Assembly (NCBI GenBank): GCA_028284905.1
Contig: JANQQU010000093.1
Span: 1 to 64,000 of the forward strand
Origin: Calditrichia bacterium
Lineage (GTDB): Bacteria; Calditrichota; Calditrichia; RBG-13-44-9; J075
Reading direction: 5' to 3'
Length of the DNA: 64,000 nucleotides
In this document: positions 54,678 through 63,771 of the stretch, in pieces
Position numbering within the stretch: position 1 is the stretch's first letter
How the letters are laid out: each line of letters begins with the position of its first letter
The notes under the pieces: generated by a model
What the model was told of the DNA's origin: nothing
Database searches by the model: none
What the model saw: only the letters and a program-made list of their open reading frames with translations
Made by a program: the position numbers and the translations under genes

Positions 54678-55805
54678 ATGCGTTATCTCAAGTGGCTATT
54701 TTACAGTTGTTTCATGAGCACTTTAGTGTTTGCGCAACAGTCGGAATGGGAGCGCCAGCGACAGCAGGAACGGGAAGCCTGGGAACGCCAGCGCGCGCAG
54801 GAGCGGCAGGCCTGGCAAACGCAGGCAACTGCTGAGCGGGAACGCTGGCAGGATATGGTTGACCGGGAATCGGCGGCATGGCAGGCTCATGTGGCCGCGG
54901 TGAAAAAACGCTGGCAGGATATCCGCTTCTCCGATGTTAAAAATTGGGTCGGCTATGATGAGGCCCTCAATCGTCGCTTTTCAGTTGATTTCGAGAATGG
55001 CAATTTGCAATTAGAGGTGCTTGGCCAGCAGAACAGTGCGCCGGAAGTTCTACGGAAAAATGCCCGGGATATGCTGGACGAATTGCTGCAGGAAACAACT
55101 GCCGGCAGCGATCGCCCAATTCTCGAAGACCAGCTGGATATCAATCCAGATAGTAGAGATATCCCCGGTGCAATGGTAGAAAGAGAGAGCTATACTGCAC
55201 CGGATGGTAATATCTACGAGAAAATGACTATCAATATTCCCTTTAAGCAAAACCACCTGCGCATCCGTGCAGCGAAAGTTTTGCCGCTGGTTAAGAAGTA
55301 TGCTGCCAAATATAGTATCGATCCGAAGTTGATAATGGCAATTATTCATACCGAATCCGCTTACAATCCGAAGGCAATATCGACCTTCCGGCGAAGCAGG
55401 GGGCGGGTCGGCCATGCGTACGGACTGATGCAATTAGTGCCTTATTCCGGTGGCAAGGAGGCGTATCAATATATCGGCGGGCGTGGGGAGCCAACTCCGG
55501 CACTTTTGTTTACTCCGGAAAAAAATATTGAACTGGGCGTCGTCTATCTCCACAAACTGGGGCAGTATTATTATGCGGGTGTTACCGACTCAGAGAAAAA
55601 GCAATATCTGATTGCTGCGGGATACAATACCGGTCCGCAAAATGTCGCCCGTGGAGTGGTTGGCAAAAGGGATATCCCGGCAGCGATCCACACTGCAAAT
55701 GGGATGACGCCATCCAGTTTATTTAATCACCTCGTTGTTAACCTGCCTTATCAGGAAACCCGGGATTATATTCAGAAGGTTTTTCGCAGGATTCGGTTGT
55801 ATTGA
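54678..55805 (+). CDS. Lytic transglycosylase (MltC/SLT type) with Trp-repeat coiled coil
   Basis: Cleaves peptidoglycan between N-acetylmuramic acid and N-acetylglucosamine, forming 1,6-anhydro ends. The signal peptide ends FAQ (about residue 19). Residues 24-79 carry Trp at exactly 11-residue steps (24, 35, 46, 57, 68, 79) in a Glu/Arg/Gln-rich helix. A DUF3393/MltC-like middle domain follows (about 85-190). The SLT catalytic domain (about 200-365) has the catalytic Glu near 225 in AIIHTESAYNP, then AYGLMQLVPYSGG and AAGYNTGPQNVARG. It is convergent with, and overlaps, the next gene by 68 bp. Confidence 0.9.
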   Translation: MRYLKWLFYSCFMSTLVFAQQSEWERQRQQEREAWERQRAQERQAWQTQATAERERWQDMVDRESAAWQAHVAAVKKRWQDIRFSDVKNWVGYDEALNRRFSVDFENGNLQLEVLGQQNSAPEVLRKNARDMLDELLQETTAGSDRPILEDQLDINPDSRDIPGAMVERESYTAPDGNIYEKMTINIPFKQNHLRIRAAKVLPLVKKYAAKYSIDPKLIMAIIHTESAYNPKAISTFRRSRGRVGHAYGLMQLVPYSGGKEAYQYIGGRGEPTPALLFTPEKNIELGVVYLHKLGQYYYAGVTDSEKKQYLIAAGYNTGPQNVARGVVGKRDIPAAIHTANGMTPSSLFNHLVVNLPYQETRDYIQKVFRRIRLY

Positions 55806-56868
55806 ACAATTGAAACTCACCAATCAACGGCAGATGATCGGAAATATGCCAGGTATCTGCCTGCCGCACATAGCTCTTGATCAATTTCAGATTCGGATCA
55901 TAGAAAAAATAGTCCAGCGTGATTTGCGGACGATCGAATTTCGGATCATTCGGAAAATGTGTTAACCACTCCCGGCTATTAGGTCCATTGACATCTTCAA
56001 GAGATGGGATTGAGGGATACTTGTCGAATAGGTATTGAATTTCAGTCTCGGCCCGGTATTCCGTTTTTTGCAATTCGGATAACCACTGAAACTGAATACC
56101 GGGGGGGAGCAAATTGAAATCGCCGCCAATAATCCAGGAATGTCCTTTATTTTGATATTCCGCCAGGATTTCGTCAACCCGGATAATCTGCTGTTGCATC
56201 GTGTTGCAGCCTTTTGCCCAGGTATCGAGGTGAGTATTGAGGAGAACTAACGGTTGTTGACCGGCAACCGGTAACTCAACTGCTAACACCGCTCTTTTAA
56301 AAAGAAATTGGCGAGAGAGGACATTTCTGGGAAGCTGCGGCAAACGAAACCGGGTCGCCTTGGTGATGCGATACTTGGATATCGTTACCAGCTTCATACC
56401 TGCTGGGCCCATAACGTTAGGGTGAGGGACGAAGCGGGCTTTCCAGTAAAATGTGCTGGCATAGCAAGCATATTCATCAGGAAGCATTTCTAACAGACGG
56501 GTGAGCTGGTCTTCATAATCCGTGCGCTTGGCCCCGTCGTTGACTTCCTGTAAAAGAATGATATCAGGATTTTCAGCCCGAATGACCCGTGCGACTTCCC
56601 TGAAAGTATTGCTTATGTCTTCCCGACTGGGACGGCTGTCCGGCCCCTGACTACCGGGAATGTCATAGAAAAAGACATAATTCTTCCCGGCCATATACTG
56701 CACATTATAACTGAGGATTTTTAGCGATTGACTCGGCTGTAATTCCGGCGCGGTATCCGCAGATAAATAAGGCGCTGCCTGCACTTCTTTCGGGTGAAAG
56801 GTCGATGTCCAAATTAGTATTCCAGAAAAAAGCAGAATTGAGATTAGCAGCAGAAACCAAAAGATCAT
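55738..56868 (-). CDS. Endonuclease/exonuclease/phosphatase-family protein
   Basis: A 376-residue exported or anchored protein with an N-terminal hydrophobic helix (MIFWFLLLISILLFSGILIW). The EEP fold is shown by LKILSYNVQYMAG (metal-binding Asn), IILLQEVND (Glu), LLNTHLDTW, IIGGDFNLLPPG and HISDHLPLIG (final Asp-His). The substrate, a phosphodiester in lipid or nucleic acid, is unknown; the membrane anchor favours a lipid headgroup or extracellular nucleic acid. Its ATG overlaps the EI24 stop codon (TAATG). The last 68 bp overlap the SLT gene on the opposite strand. Confidence 0.88.
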   Translation of the reverse strand: MIFWFLLLISILLFSGILIWTSTFHPKEVQAAPYLSADTAPELQPSQSLKILSYNVQYMAGKNYVFFYDIPGSQGPDSRPSREDISNTFREVARVIRAENPDIILLQEVNDGAKRTDYEDQLTRLLEMLPDEYACYASTFYWKARFVPHPNVMGPAGMKLVTISKYRITKATRFRLPQLPRNVLSRQFLFKRAVLAVELPVAGQQPLVLLNTHLDTWAKGCNTMQQQIIRVDEILAEYQNKGHSWIIGGDFNLLPPGIQFQWLSELQKTEYRAETEIQYLFDKYPSIPSLEDVNGPNSREWLTHFPNDPKFDRPQITLDYFFYDPNLKLIKSYVRQADTWHISDHLPLIGEFQLFNTTESCEKPSEYNPGFPDKAG

Positions 56869-57650
56869 TAAGCGACAGCCTTATCCGCTGAATCCGAGAA
56901 ATTGTCGGTATTTTCCAGGGCAGCGATGGTGCCGGCAATCGTACCATAGGAAGGGGCAGCAAACCAGCCGATGAAAGGAATTAAGAGCATCAGGGTAAAT
57001 CCGGCACCGAGTCCGCTGGCCAGTCCGCGATTCGCTTTCATGAATGCAAAGCTTTCCGGGGCGGAATAGCGCCGGCGCTCCAACACAATATCCAGCAGGC
57101 CGAATCCACTATAATAAGCCTGTATCATGAAGAGTAAAAAGGTGGAAACGATCGGACCGGCGAGCGGCACAAAAACGACGGCCCAGGCGGGAATTGTCAG
57201 GAGAATCGTGCGAAATATGTTGCGCAGGTTGATGTGCAGGCTACGGAAGATATCCTTGCTCATCTGCCGAACACTAAACTCCGAGCTGGACTTGCCAAAG
57301 AGCTTTTCTTCTGCTTTCTCGGAAACGAAACCGAGAATCGGTGCGAATAGAATTAGTACGACATGTTTGTAGGTCATATAGGCAAGGATCAGGAAAAGAA
57401 GCCAGGTGAGAATTGCCACGATAAAAAGAGTCGCCTGCCCTTTAATGGCGTCCGGAATGAAATTCGCGTTGATGTAGCTGGAAAAATCTTCCGCGAGGAA
57501 TGTCCCCAGGAAAATCAGGATAAGAATGTAGCTAAGGCTTAAAAATCCCGGCAACATCAGATATGGCCAAAAACGCTGCTTAAAAATAAAGTGATGCGCT
57601 TTACTGTAATATCCCAGCCCGGTAAAAAAAGAGCGAAAAAAATGATTCAT
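56868..57650 (-). CDS. EI24/CysZ-family membrane protein
   Basis: A 260-residue inner-membrane protein with four to six helices (about 32-55, 75-110, 140-165, 205-230). YLMLPGFLSLSYILILIFLG, FVSEKAEEKLFG and WAVVFVPLAGPIVSTFLLFMIQAYYSGFGLLD match the EI24 (CysZ) domain, in which enteric CysZ takes up sulfate. The C-terminal segment LLIPFIGWFAAPSYGTIAGT is also typical. The transport function is inferred from family only. It lies within the five-gene minus-strand operon with the M1 peptidase. Confidence 0.88.
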   Translation of the reverse strand: MNHFFRSFFTGLGYYSKAHHFIFKQRFWPYLMLPGFLSLSYILILIFLGTFLAEDFSSYINANFIPDAIKGQATLFIVAILTWLLFLILAYMTYKHVVLILFAPILGFVSEKAEEKLFGKSSSEFSVRQMSKDIFRSLHINLRNIFRTILLTIPAWAVVFVPLAGPIVSTFLLFMIQAYYSGFGLLDIVLERRRYSAPESFAFMKANRGLASGLGAGFTLMLLIPFIGWFAAPSYGTIAGTIAALENTDNFSDSADKAVA

Positions 57651-57692
57651 AGTGAAAAATGCTCACCTGTATATCAAACAGTTTTACTTCAT

Positions 57693-58310
57693 TTACTTCA
57701 ATTTAGAGATAATGTTTTGCACATCAGGAATTGCCCGCTCATCAATCACCATCTTCAGATTACGGGCGTAGCCGATTATTTCGCCAAGCATGTCCATATA
57801 CCAATGATACTTCTCCTTTAGCTTGCCGTCTGCGGTATAATATTCACTGGCCGGTTTATCAAGATGCGGCAACAGTATTTCCCGGGTGTAGGATTGATAC
57901 AGTGCATAACGATTTTTGAGCGCTTGAACAGCATTGTTGCCGATGGCAATTTTCCCAATCAGATTAATCCCCAACGCTTCAAAACTGCGATCCTGCGAAA
58001 CTGCCCGGATAATCAACCCTTCGAAATCGAAGCTTAGCTTGATCGGTTTGGGCAATGGCTGTTTACCCTCAGCCTGCTCAGTTAGATAAGCCTGCCGGAT
58101 GCTATCCAGGCGAGCGCTATCCTGTTCCAGAAAATTGGACAAGTAGCGCAACTCCAGAATAAATACTTCACAATATTCTACTTTTCGTTTGTCTTCCGCA
58201 ATTTGCTGACTATAACCGTTCAACCAAAAGGCCAGGTAAACCCCACAGAAAACGATCATCATTTCCAGGGCCCATTTGACCAGGGTTGTTCTGTCTATCT
58301 GCCAGTTCAT
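57693..58310 (-). CDS. Membrane-anchored protein of unknown function
   Basis: A 205-residue protein with one N-terminal membrane helix (LVKWALEMMIVFCGVYLAFWLNGY, about 10-33) and a helical soluble part (QQIAEDKRKVEYCEVFILELRYLSNFLEQDSARLD). The layout resembles DUF6090-type proteins that start with a short anchor and continue as a coiled coil, but I cannot assign it. It overlaps the M1 peptidase gene by 4 bp (ATGA) and is translationally coupled to it. Confidence 0.75.
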   Translation of the reverse strand: MNWQIDRTTLVKWALEMMIVFCGVYLAFWLNGYSQQIAEDKRKVEYCEVFILELRYLSNFLEQDSARLDSIRQAYLTEQAEGKQPLPKPIKLSFDFEGLIIRAVSQDRSFEALGINLIGKIAIGNNAVQALKNRYALYQSYTREILLPHLDKPASEYYTADGKLKEKYHWYMDMLGEIIGYARNLKMVIDERAIPDVQNIISKLK

Positions 58311-59995
58311 TCGCTATCGGACAGTTCCATCAGGAGCCAGGAATTCGGGTCAATTTTGTAAGCTGTTCCCGGTTTCCAGGGAATGCTTCCCTCGCCATCA
58401 CTCATATCAACTCGCGTAATCTGGTTATCGATGGATACTTCCACCGGCAGAGAAAAAGGAAGATTCTCCGGCGCTTCCCAACGCAGGGCCAATTTGTCCG
58501 CTTCCTCACTTACCAGTAGCTTTGGCAGGGCCGGTTGCCGGAGATATACTTCGAAATACCAATCGAGCTTTTTCCCGGATAGATTCTCTACCAGCATCAG
58601 GTAATCGTCGGTGGTGGCAAAGCGGCACTGACTGCCGTCGGTAAGTGCTTCCATTGCTTCGGTCGGGTAAGCAAAGCGGCGAATTGATTTAAAGAAGTTC
58701 TCCTCGCCCAGCAGATAGCGCAGGGTATGCAATACCCAAACACCCTTGTTGAAAACATCCCCGTCGGACTCCTCATACTTCGGTGGTACAAAATAGCGTT
58801 GAACGGTAGTTTCGGAAACTCGCGGGGCGACCGGGCGCTCATTGCGCATTCTTTGCCGGGAGCCAGCCAGGGCCTGCAAATAAGATTCACGACCGTGCAG
58901 GTGTTCTACATAAAGGGGATGCATATAGGAGCAAAATCCTTCATGCAGCCAGAAATCCCGCCAATCCAGTGCGGTTACCAGATTTCCCCACCACTCATGG
59001 CCCAATTCATGATGATGAAGAATGTCATAGCCAAAAGGGGCATTGGAATAATCTGCACCATAGGCGATAATCGTTTGATGTTCCATTCCGAGAAACGGAG
59101 TTTCCGCAACGCCGTATTTATCTGCCCGAAAAGGGTAGGGGCCGCAGAGGTTCTCAAAAAATGCCAGATGCTCGAGAATCTGCTTAAAAAGCACTTTCCC
59201 TTTTTCGTAGTTCTCCGGCAATACCCAATAGGTAACCGGAATATTTTCCCCGGCGATGCTTTTATAGTTGCCTTCGATTGTGCGATAGGGGGCAATGTTC
59301 AGAGCAACACCGTAGTTGTTGATCGGCGTGGAAACAAACCAGCGATAGGTGCGGGTATTATTCTCGTTTTTGCGGACTTCCCGTAAGCGCCCGTTAGAAG
59401 CGACAATTAAGGGCTGGGGAACCGTGATGTTTAATGCCATCGAATCCGGTTCATCGGAAGGATGGTCTTTGCAGGGCCACCAGAGATCCGCGCCATCGCT
59501 CTGATTGGATGTGGCAATCCAGGGATCGCCATCAGCTGTTTCCGCCCAGGTAAAGCCGCCCACCCAGGGGGGACGCGGGGCAACCCGGGGTTTGCCGCCG
59601 TAGGTCACTGCCAGCGAAATCGCTTCGCCGGGCTGGCGGGTGCGGGTAAGATGTATCCAGATTTTACCCTCTTTTTGCTCATAACGCAGTGGCGCAGGAT
59701 TCTCATTTCCTTTCTCCTGCACGGCACTAACCGTTAAAAATGTATCGAGATCGAGAACGAACCATTCCAATGGATGCAATATAGAGGCATAAACCGTGAG
59801 GGTGCCGTTTATCGATTTTTCATCGGGCAGCACTTCTAATGACAGATCATAGAACTGGACATCATATCCGGCTTGTTCGGGTGAAAGGGGGCCACCGGAG
59901 GATGTCGGGCTATGGCCCAGGTAGCGTTGCGCATCCAGCGGCATGCTAAGCAGGATACTGCAAATAAGTAGTAAAATCCCTAAAGATTTTCTCAT
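58307..59995 (-). CDS. M1-family aminopeptidase
   Basis: A 562-residue exported zinc peptidase. The signal peptide is MRKSLGILLLICSILLSMPLDAQ. The substrate-binding GMEH motif (303-306) stands in place of GAMEN, and the zinc site is HELGH at 329-333 with the third ligand E352, spaced as HEXXH-X18-E. The gluzincin tail is short, so the protein is a compact M1 form. It cleaves amino-terminal residues or dipeptides from peptides, probably in the periplasm. The ATG at 59995 with GAGG upstream is preferred. It belongs to the operon 60468-55738. Confidence 0.92.
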   Translation of the reverse strand: MRKSLGILLLICSILLSMPLDAQRYLGHSPTSSGGPLSPEQAGYDVQFYDLSLEVLPDEKSINGTLTVYASILHPLEWFVLDLDTFLTVSAVQEKGNENPAPLRYEQKEGKIWIHLTRTRQPGEAISLAVTYGGKPRVAPRPPWVGGFTWAETADGDPWIATSNQSDGADLWWPCKDHPSDEPDSMALNITVPQPLIVASNGRLREVRKNENNTRTYRWFVSTPINNYGVALNIAPYRTIEGNYKSIAGENIPVTYWVLPENYEKGKVLFKQILEHLAFFENLCGPYPFRADKYGVAETPFLGMEHQTIIAYGADYSNAPFGYDILHHHELGHEWWGNLVTALDWRDFWLHEGFCSYMHPLYVEHLHGRESYLQALAGSRQRMRNERPVAPRVSETTVQRYFVPPKYEESDGDVFNKGVWVLHTLRYLLGEENFFKSIRRFAYPTEAMEALTDGSQCRFATTDDYLMLVENLSGKKLDWYFEVYLRQPALPKLLVSEEADKLALRWEAPENLPFSLPVEVSIDNQITRVDMSDGEGSIPWKPGTAYKIDPNSWLLMELSDSE

Positions 59996-60018
59996 TGTGC
60001 ACCTCATTTTTCAAACGG

Positions 60019-60468
60019 TTATTTTGGAAAGCGAACGCTCATCATCATTCGTTCACATTGTTGAATTTCCCGCTGGGCCGCCGCTTCCTGATAGGCGTTC
60101 CAGGCACATCCATAAAACCCAAATGCAGCATGATCATCCCGCTGGATAAACCAGGCACGAGTAAACAGTTCCCGGGTTTTCTCCGCCAGTTGATAGCTTG
60201 CGCTGCCGAAAAGATGACTATCGTTATCGGCCAATGGTTCTTTAACTTCAAAGGGCGCGGGCACATTTCCGTTAGAAATCAGTTGTTCTGCATTGCGAAA
60301 CAAAGTTTCTGCATCGATTGATTTCTTCTCGACGCTAGCAACATTAATTCTCAGAACACCTTGTTGATTATCGTGCCTGGCCAGGATGAAATTTTCGGTA
60401 GGAAAAAATTGCCATTCGGTGGTCGCACGCAGGGAGATACCCCCAATCGAAATTGTTGCCAATTCCAT
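60019..60468 (-). CDS. Unknown 149-residue protein upstream of the M1 peptidase
   Basis: A soluble protein without signal peptide. It begins with beta strands (MELATISIGGISLRATTEWQ), then GVLRINVASVEKKS and helices, ending FYGCAWNAY..CERMMMSVRF. The order and the Trp-rich opening recall the DcrB/PsbP-like fold, but I cannot confirm this. It is the first gene of a five-gene operon (gaps or overlaps of 23, 4, 42 and 1 bp downstream), so it probably serves the same envelope process. Confidence 0.65.
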   Translation of the reverse strand: MELATISIGGISLRATTEWQFFPTENFILARHDNQQGVLRINVASVEKKSIDAETLFRNAEQLISNGNVPAPFEVKEPLADNDSHLFGSASYQLAEKTRELFTRAWFIQRDDHAAFGFYGCAWNAYQEAAAQREIQQCERMMMSVRFPK

Positions 60469-60599
60469 ATGTCTCTGTTTCCCGGTAGGTTTATCGGTAT
60501 GTATTTATGGCATATTAGAATATGCGCCCGGATATTCGATAAGATGAAAAGGCAAGAAGCGAATACCGCCTTTCCGGACGCGGGTTGTTAAACGCATAT

Positions 60600-61529
60600 T
60601 TACTGATAAGGGCCCAGTGCATGATAATTACTGCCGATGACGATGGTCAGCTGGTAATCTTGCCAGCGACTGCCCTCCACGGCAATATTCGAATGATCAA
60701 TCTTAAGGGTATTGGCAAGATTACGGGCATAGTCCATATAGGGCCCGTTCACCAGGATCAGGGTGTTCGGATAGCGAAAGTGATCGGCGTTTTCGGTATT
60801 CATAATATCATACGCCTGATTCTCCAGATAGGTCTTGAAGCGGTTCGCAACGCCACCTTTTCCGCAGCCATTGAGTATCTGAATTTTTATCGTCTCAATT
60901 TCACCCTGGCCGCCAATATATTCGAGATTGCCGGTGCCAACGTCATTCGAAGTATTTTCCGTGGTCGTCTCTTCCGCTTCACCCGCATCACTCAGCGGGG
61001 AATCTAACGGATCGTCGTTAATCTGTTCAGTATTATTTGTCAACGGCTGCTCGTTACCAACGGTGCCATTACCCAGCCAAAAGGAGAGGAGTAGCAAGAG
61101 GAAGATCATGGCGATTGTAACCATTTGGAAATTCTTTAGTTGTCGTACTTCCTTGCCAAGGTTTTGATTATAGGCGAGAAGCGCTTTTTCCATTCGGGTG
61201 CTGCCGCCGGTGCGGGCGTTGCTGGCCATGTTTTCGGCAAATCCTTTCCCGAGTCGGTCGAGGTCTTTGCGCAATTGCTCCGCTTTCTGCTGTGTCGTTA
61301 AAAGCACTCTGCGGGTATTTTCGAATCCATTTAGCAGCGCCACGTGGGTGCGATTTAATTCCTTGAAAACCGCGGAAAGTTTCGCGACTTCTTCCGCCAC
61401 CCGACCAGTTGCATCAGATGCGCCATTAATGTTATCCAGGGCAGATTTGTAGCTAATCAGCTGCTTTTGAAGCTCAGCGAGCAGGCGCGATGTTTCTGCA
61501 AATTCATTTTGGGTATCAAATTTGTCCAT
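60600..61529 (-). CDS. LytR_C-domain membrane protein
   Basis: A 309-residue protein. The first 130 residues form a cytoplasmic coiled coil (SRLLAELQKQLISYKSALDN; KAEQLRKDLDRLGKGF). One membrane helix follows at about 136-152 (MVTIAMIFLLLLLSFWLGNG), then an acidic linker. The LytR C-terminal domain is at about 210-300 (IKIQILNGCGKGGVANRF; YPNTLILVNG), found in cell-envelope proteins related to wall-polymer attachment. The catalytic LytR-CpsA-Psr domain is absent. The ATG at 61529 overlaps the upstream stop (TGATG), so it is coupled to the NERD gene. Confidence 0.88.
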   Translation of the reverse strand: MDKFDTQNEFAETSRLLAELQKQLISYKSALDNINGASDATGRVAEEVAKLSAVFKELNRTHVALLNGFENTRRVLLTTQQKAEQLRKDLDRLGKGFAENMASNARTGGSTRMEKALLAYNQNLGKEVRQLKNFQMVTIAMIFLLLLLSFWLGNGTVGNEQPLTNNTEQINDDPLDSPLSDAGEAEETTTENTSNDVGTGNLEYIGGQGEIETIKIQILNGCGKGGVANRFKTYLENQAYDIMNTENADHFRYPNTLILVNGPYMDYARNLANTLKIDHSNIAVEGSRWQDYQLTIVIGSNYHALGPYQ

Positions 61530-62818
61530 CAGCTTTTTTTCCACATTCTTTGCAGTATGATGTCGTTTTGTTTGACAATGTAGGCGATTATTTTATTGAT
61601 TTCAACCCCGGGATTATCCTCTGGCGGATCATCAAATGATGCCGGCAGTCGGGTTGAAACAGTATTCTGCGGTTCAGGTGGTGATTCGACAGGTTCTGGT
61701 GCCGGTGCTTCATCCGGCGCTTCTTCTGCCTCAGCGGCGGCAACTTCTTCCTCAGTCATTTCCCGATAGAGGGATGGATCTGTTTCCCCGGCGGAATATT
61801 GAATGATTTGCCGTTCCTGCTTTTCTGGTAGCGGGGGCACCACAAAATCTTCCGGCTCCGGCTCGGCCTCAAACACTTCCCCAATCTCCTCGATGGCTTC
61901 ATTATCATCACGTTCTTCTGCAACTGGCGGCGTTTCTGCCGGCGCAATGTCCAGCGGCTCGGATGCATCTGACTGCATACCGTACACATCTTCCATGTCG
62001 ACGTCCGGTTCGCGGGGGAGTGGCTCTCCCATTTCATAGAGCGCGGCTGCGCTATCCGGTTTTTTAGTTGCTTCCGGGGGCGCTGCTTCTGCGATTGTTT
62101 CTACGGGTTGAGGGGGCTCGGGCGTTGGAGGTGCAACTTCTACTTCGTTCGGTAATTCTGGTGTTTCGACTGCTGGCGGCGTTTCTTCTGCCGAAGGTGT
62201 TGCTGGCTGTAATACTTTCCGAATGGCTGCCAATTGAGGGCGATTCAATCCGTAGGCGTTGATAAAAACCGGTTCGCGGCGATGCATTAAAGCATTTTCC
62301 ACTGTGGATTCATTTACCATAGGATTCCGCACAATATCAGAAGTAATAATGTGTTGCTCAGGAAATGTCTCCTCCAGCTGACGAAGGTTGATATCCGAAT
62401 CATTGATATTGATCAGCACCGCGAGATGGTGAACGGCAAAAAGTAATTTCTCTTTATTGCTGCCGCTGTTTTCACTGAGCAGCGCCGGTTCGCCTTCCAA
62501 AAGCATTTTTAAAAGAATCGATTTCTCATATGCCCGGCGAAGCGGGTTACGAACCGCGCTTTCTTTCCCGTCAATAAAGAGTTGGCATTCTTTCAAATTG
62601 CCGCTGAGAACCTGTTCAATTTCCCATACTTCCAGTTCAATCACCCAAAGACCATAATTAGGGTGAAGAATGACGAAATCTATTCTTTGATTTCCCTTGG
62701 GCAGAATGACATCATGCCATATATAAAACTGATCCGACAGCTTCGTCCAGAGAAAATGATAGAGAAACTCCTTGCTCTGGATTTCACTGCCGTGAAGTGC
62801 TGTCACCATTACTGCCAT
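61529..62818 (-). CDS. NERD-domain protein with altered nuclease motif
   Basis: A 429-residue protein. The NERD fold, a nuclease-related PD-(D/E)xK fold, is at about 12-125: QRIDFVILHPNYGLWVIELEVW contains D47 and E61, but the lysine expected in ExK is E63. Catalysis may therefore be lost or changed. A long Pro/Glu-rich linker (about 215-390) and a short helical C-terminus (VEINKIIAYIVKQNDIILQRMW) follow. No signal peptide. It is translationally coupled to the LytR_C membrane protein, which suggests a membrane-tethered pair; their shared job is unknown. Confidence 0.82.
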   Translation of the reverse strand: MAVMVTALHGSEIQSKEFLYHFLWTKLSDQFYIWHDVILPKGNQRIDFVILHPNYGLWVIELEVWEIEQVLSGNLKECQLFIDGKESAVRNPLRRAYEKSILLKMLLEGEPALLSENSGSNKEKLLFAVHHLAVLININDSDINLRQLEETFPEQHIITSDIVRNPMVNESTVENALMHRREPVFINAYGLNRPQLAAIRKVLQPATPSAEETPPAVETPELPNEVEVAPPTPEPPQPVETIAEAAPPEATKKPDSAAALYEMGEPLPREPDVDMEDVYGMQSDASEPLDIAPAETPPVAEERDDNEAIEEIGEVFEAEPEPEDFVVPPLPEKQERQIIQYSAGETDPSLYREMTEEEVAAAEAEEAPDEAPAPEPVESPPEPQNTVSTRLPASFDDPPEDNPGVEINKIIAYIVKQNDIILQRMWKKS

Positions 62819-62890
62819 GAAAGGTCCTGTAATTTTTTAGGCTTAACTGCTAAAGAATAATACGTTTATCATGAAAATCAAAACAATATT

Positions 62891-63643
62891 CTAAATCTGT
62901 CGTTGGCGGGTAATTTCCGCAAGAACGATCCCGGCAGCTACAGAAGCATTCAGTGATTGGGTTTTGCCACTTTGCGGGATGTAAAATAGCTCATCACATT
63001 TTTTTTGTAGTAACGGCCGCAATCCTTTTTCTTCGTTACCAACGATAAATGCACAGGGGCGCCGAAAATCCATTTCCCAGATCGGTTTACTGCCCTCCAG
63101 GGAGGTGCCGTATATCCAGACACCGTTTTCTTTCAATTGATCGACCGCCCGGGAAAGACTATCAGCTTTGTAGAGCGGGCAATGCATTGCTGCGCCGGCA
63201 GATGCTTTCACAACGGTGTCGGTAACCGGCACGTTTTCCCGGTCCGAAAATAGCACACCTTCCACAGAAAAAATTTCTGCACTCCGAATGATCGCCCCCA
63301 TGTTGTGGGGATCCTGAATTCTGTCCAGAATGACAATCGAGGGCGGGATATTATGCTCGCCTTCAGTTGTCATGCGCCAGGTAACCAGGTCCAGCAAAGC
63401 TTCCATAGGAAGGATTTCCACCGGGGCAATCAAGGCGACAATTCCCTGGTGATTTCCATTCCCTGCCAGCTGTTTCAGCTTACGGGCATCGGCGTTGGTT
63501 ATCGAGACGTTTTGCGCCCGGGCAATCCGGTAAATGTGGCGGATTTTATTGCCCTGCAGGCCATGTTGCACATAAATTTTCTGAACAGCGTCTTCTTGTT
63601 CCAACGCTGAAATTACCGGATTTCGGCCGTAAATGTAGGGCAT
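62891..63643 (-). CDS. rlmB: 23S rRNA (guanosine-2'-O)-methyltransferase RlmB-like
   Basis: A 250-residue SPOUT (TrmH-family) methyltransferase that uses S-adenosylmethionine. The N-terminal substrate-binding domain opens YGRNPVISALEQ. The knotted C-terminal domain has LDRIQDPHNMGAIIRSAEIF (motif 1 with N and R), FIVGNEEKGLRP (motif 2) and IPQSGKTQSLNASVAAGIVLAEI (motif 3). These match RlmB, which methylates G2251 in Escherichia coli numbering; another 2'-O target cannot be excluded. It is a separate unit, 72 bp upstream of the NERD gene. Confidence 0.9.
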   Translation of the reverse strand: MPYIYGRNPVISALEQEDAVQKIYVQHGLQGNKIRHIYRIARAQNVSITNADARKLKQLAGNGNHQGIVALIAPVEILPMEALLDLVTWRMTTEGEHNIPPSIVILDRIQDPHNMGAIIRSAEIFSVEGVLFSDRENVPVTDTVVKASAGAAMHCPLYKADSLSRAVDQLKENGVWIYGTSLEGSKPIWEMDFRRPCAFIVGNEEKGLRPLLQKKCDELFYIPQSGKTQSLNASVAAGIVLAEITRQRQI

Positions 63644-63771
63644 TTTATCTGACCTGGGTCAATGGGTAAATGTTCTTATAAAAAATGAATCAATAAAATT
63701 ATTAAAACAGAAAAATAACCAGCTAAATCTTTCCTCGTAGTTTGAACAACGCAAAACGAACAACGAACATC

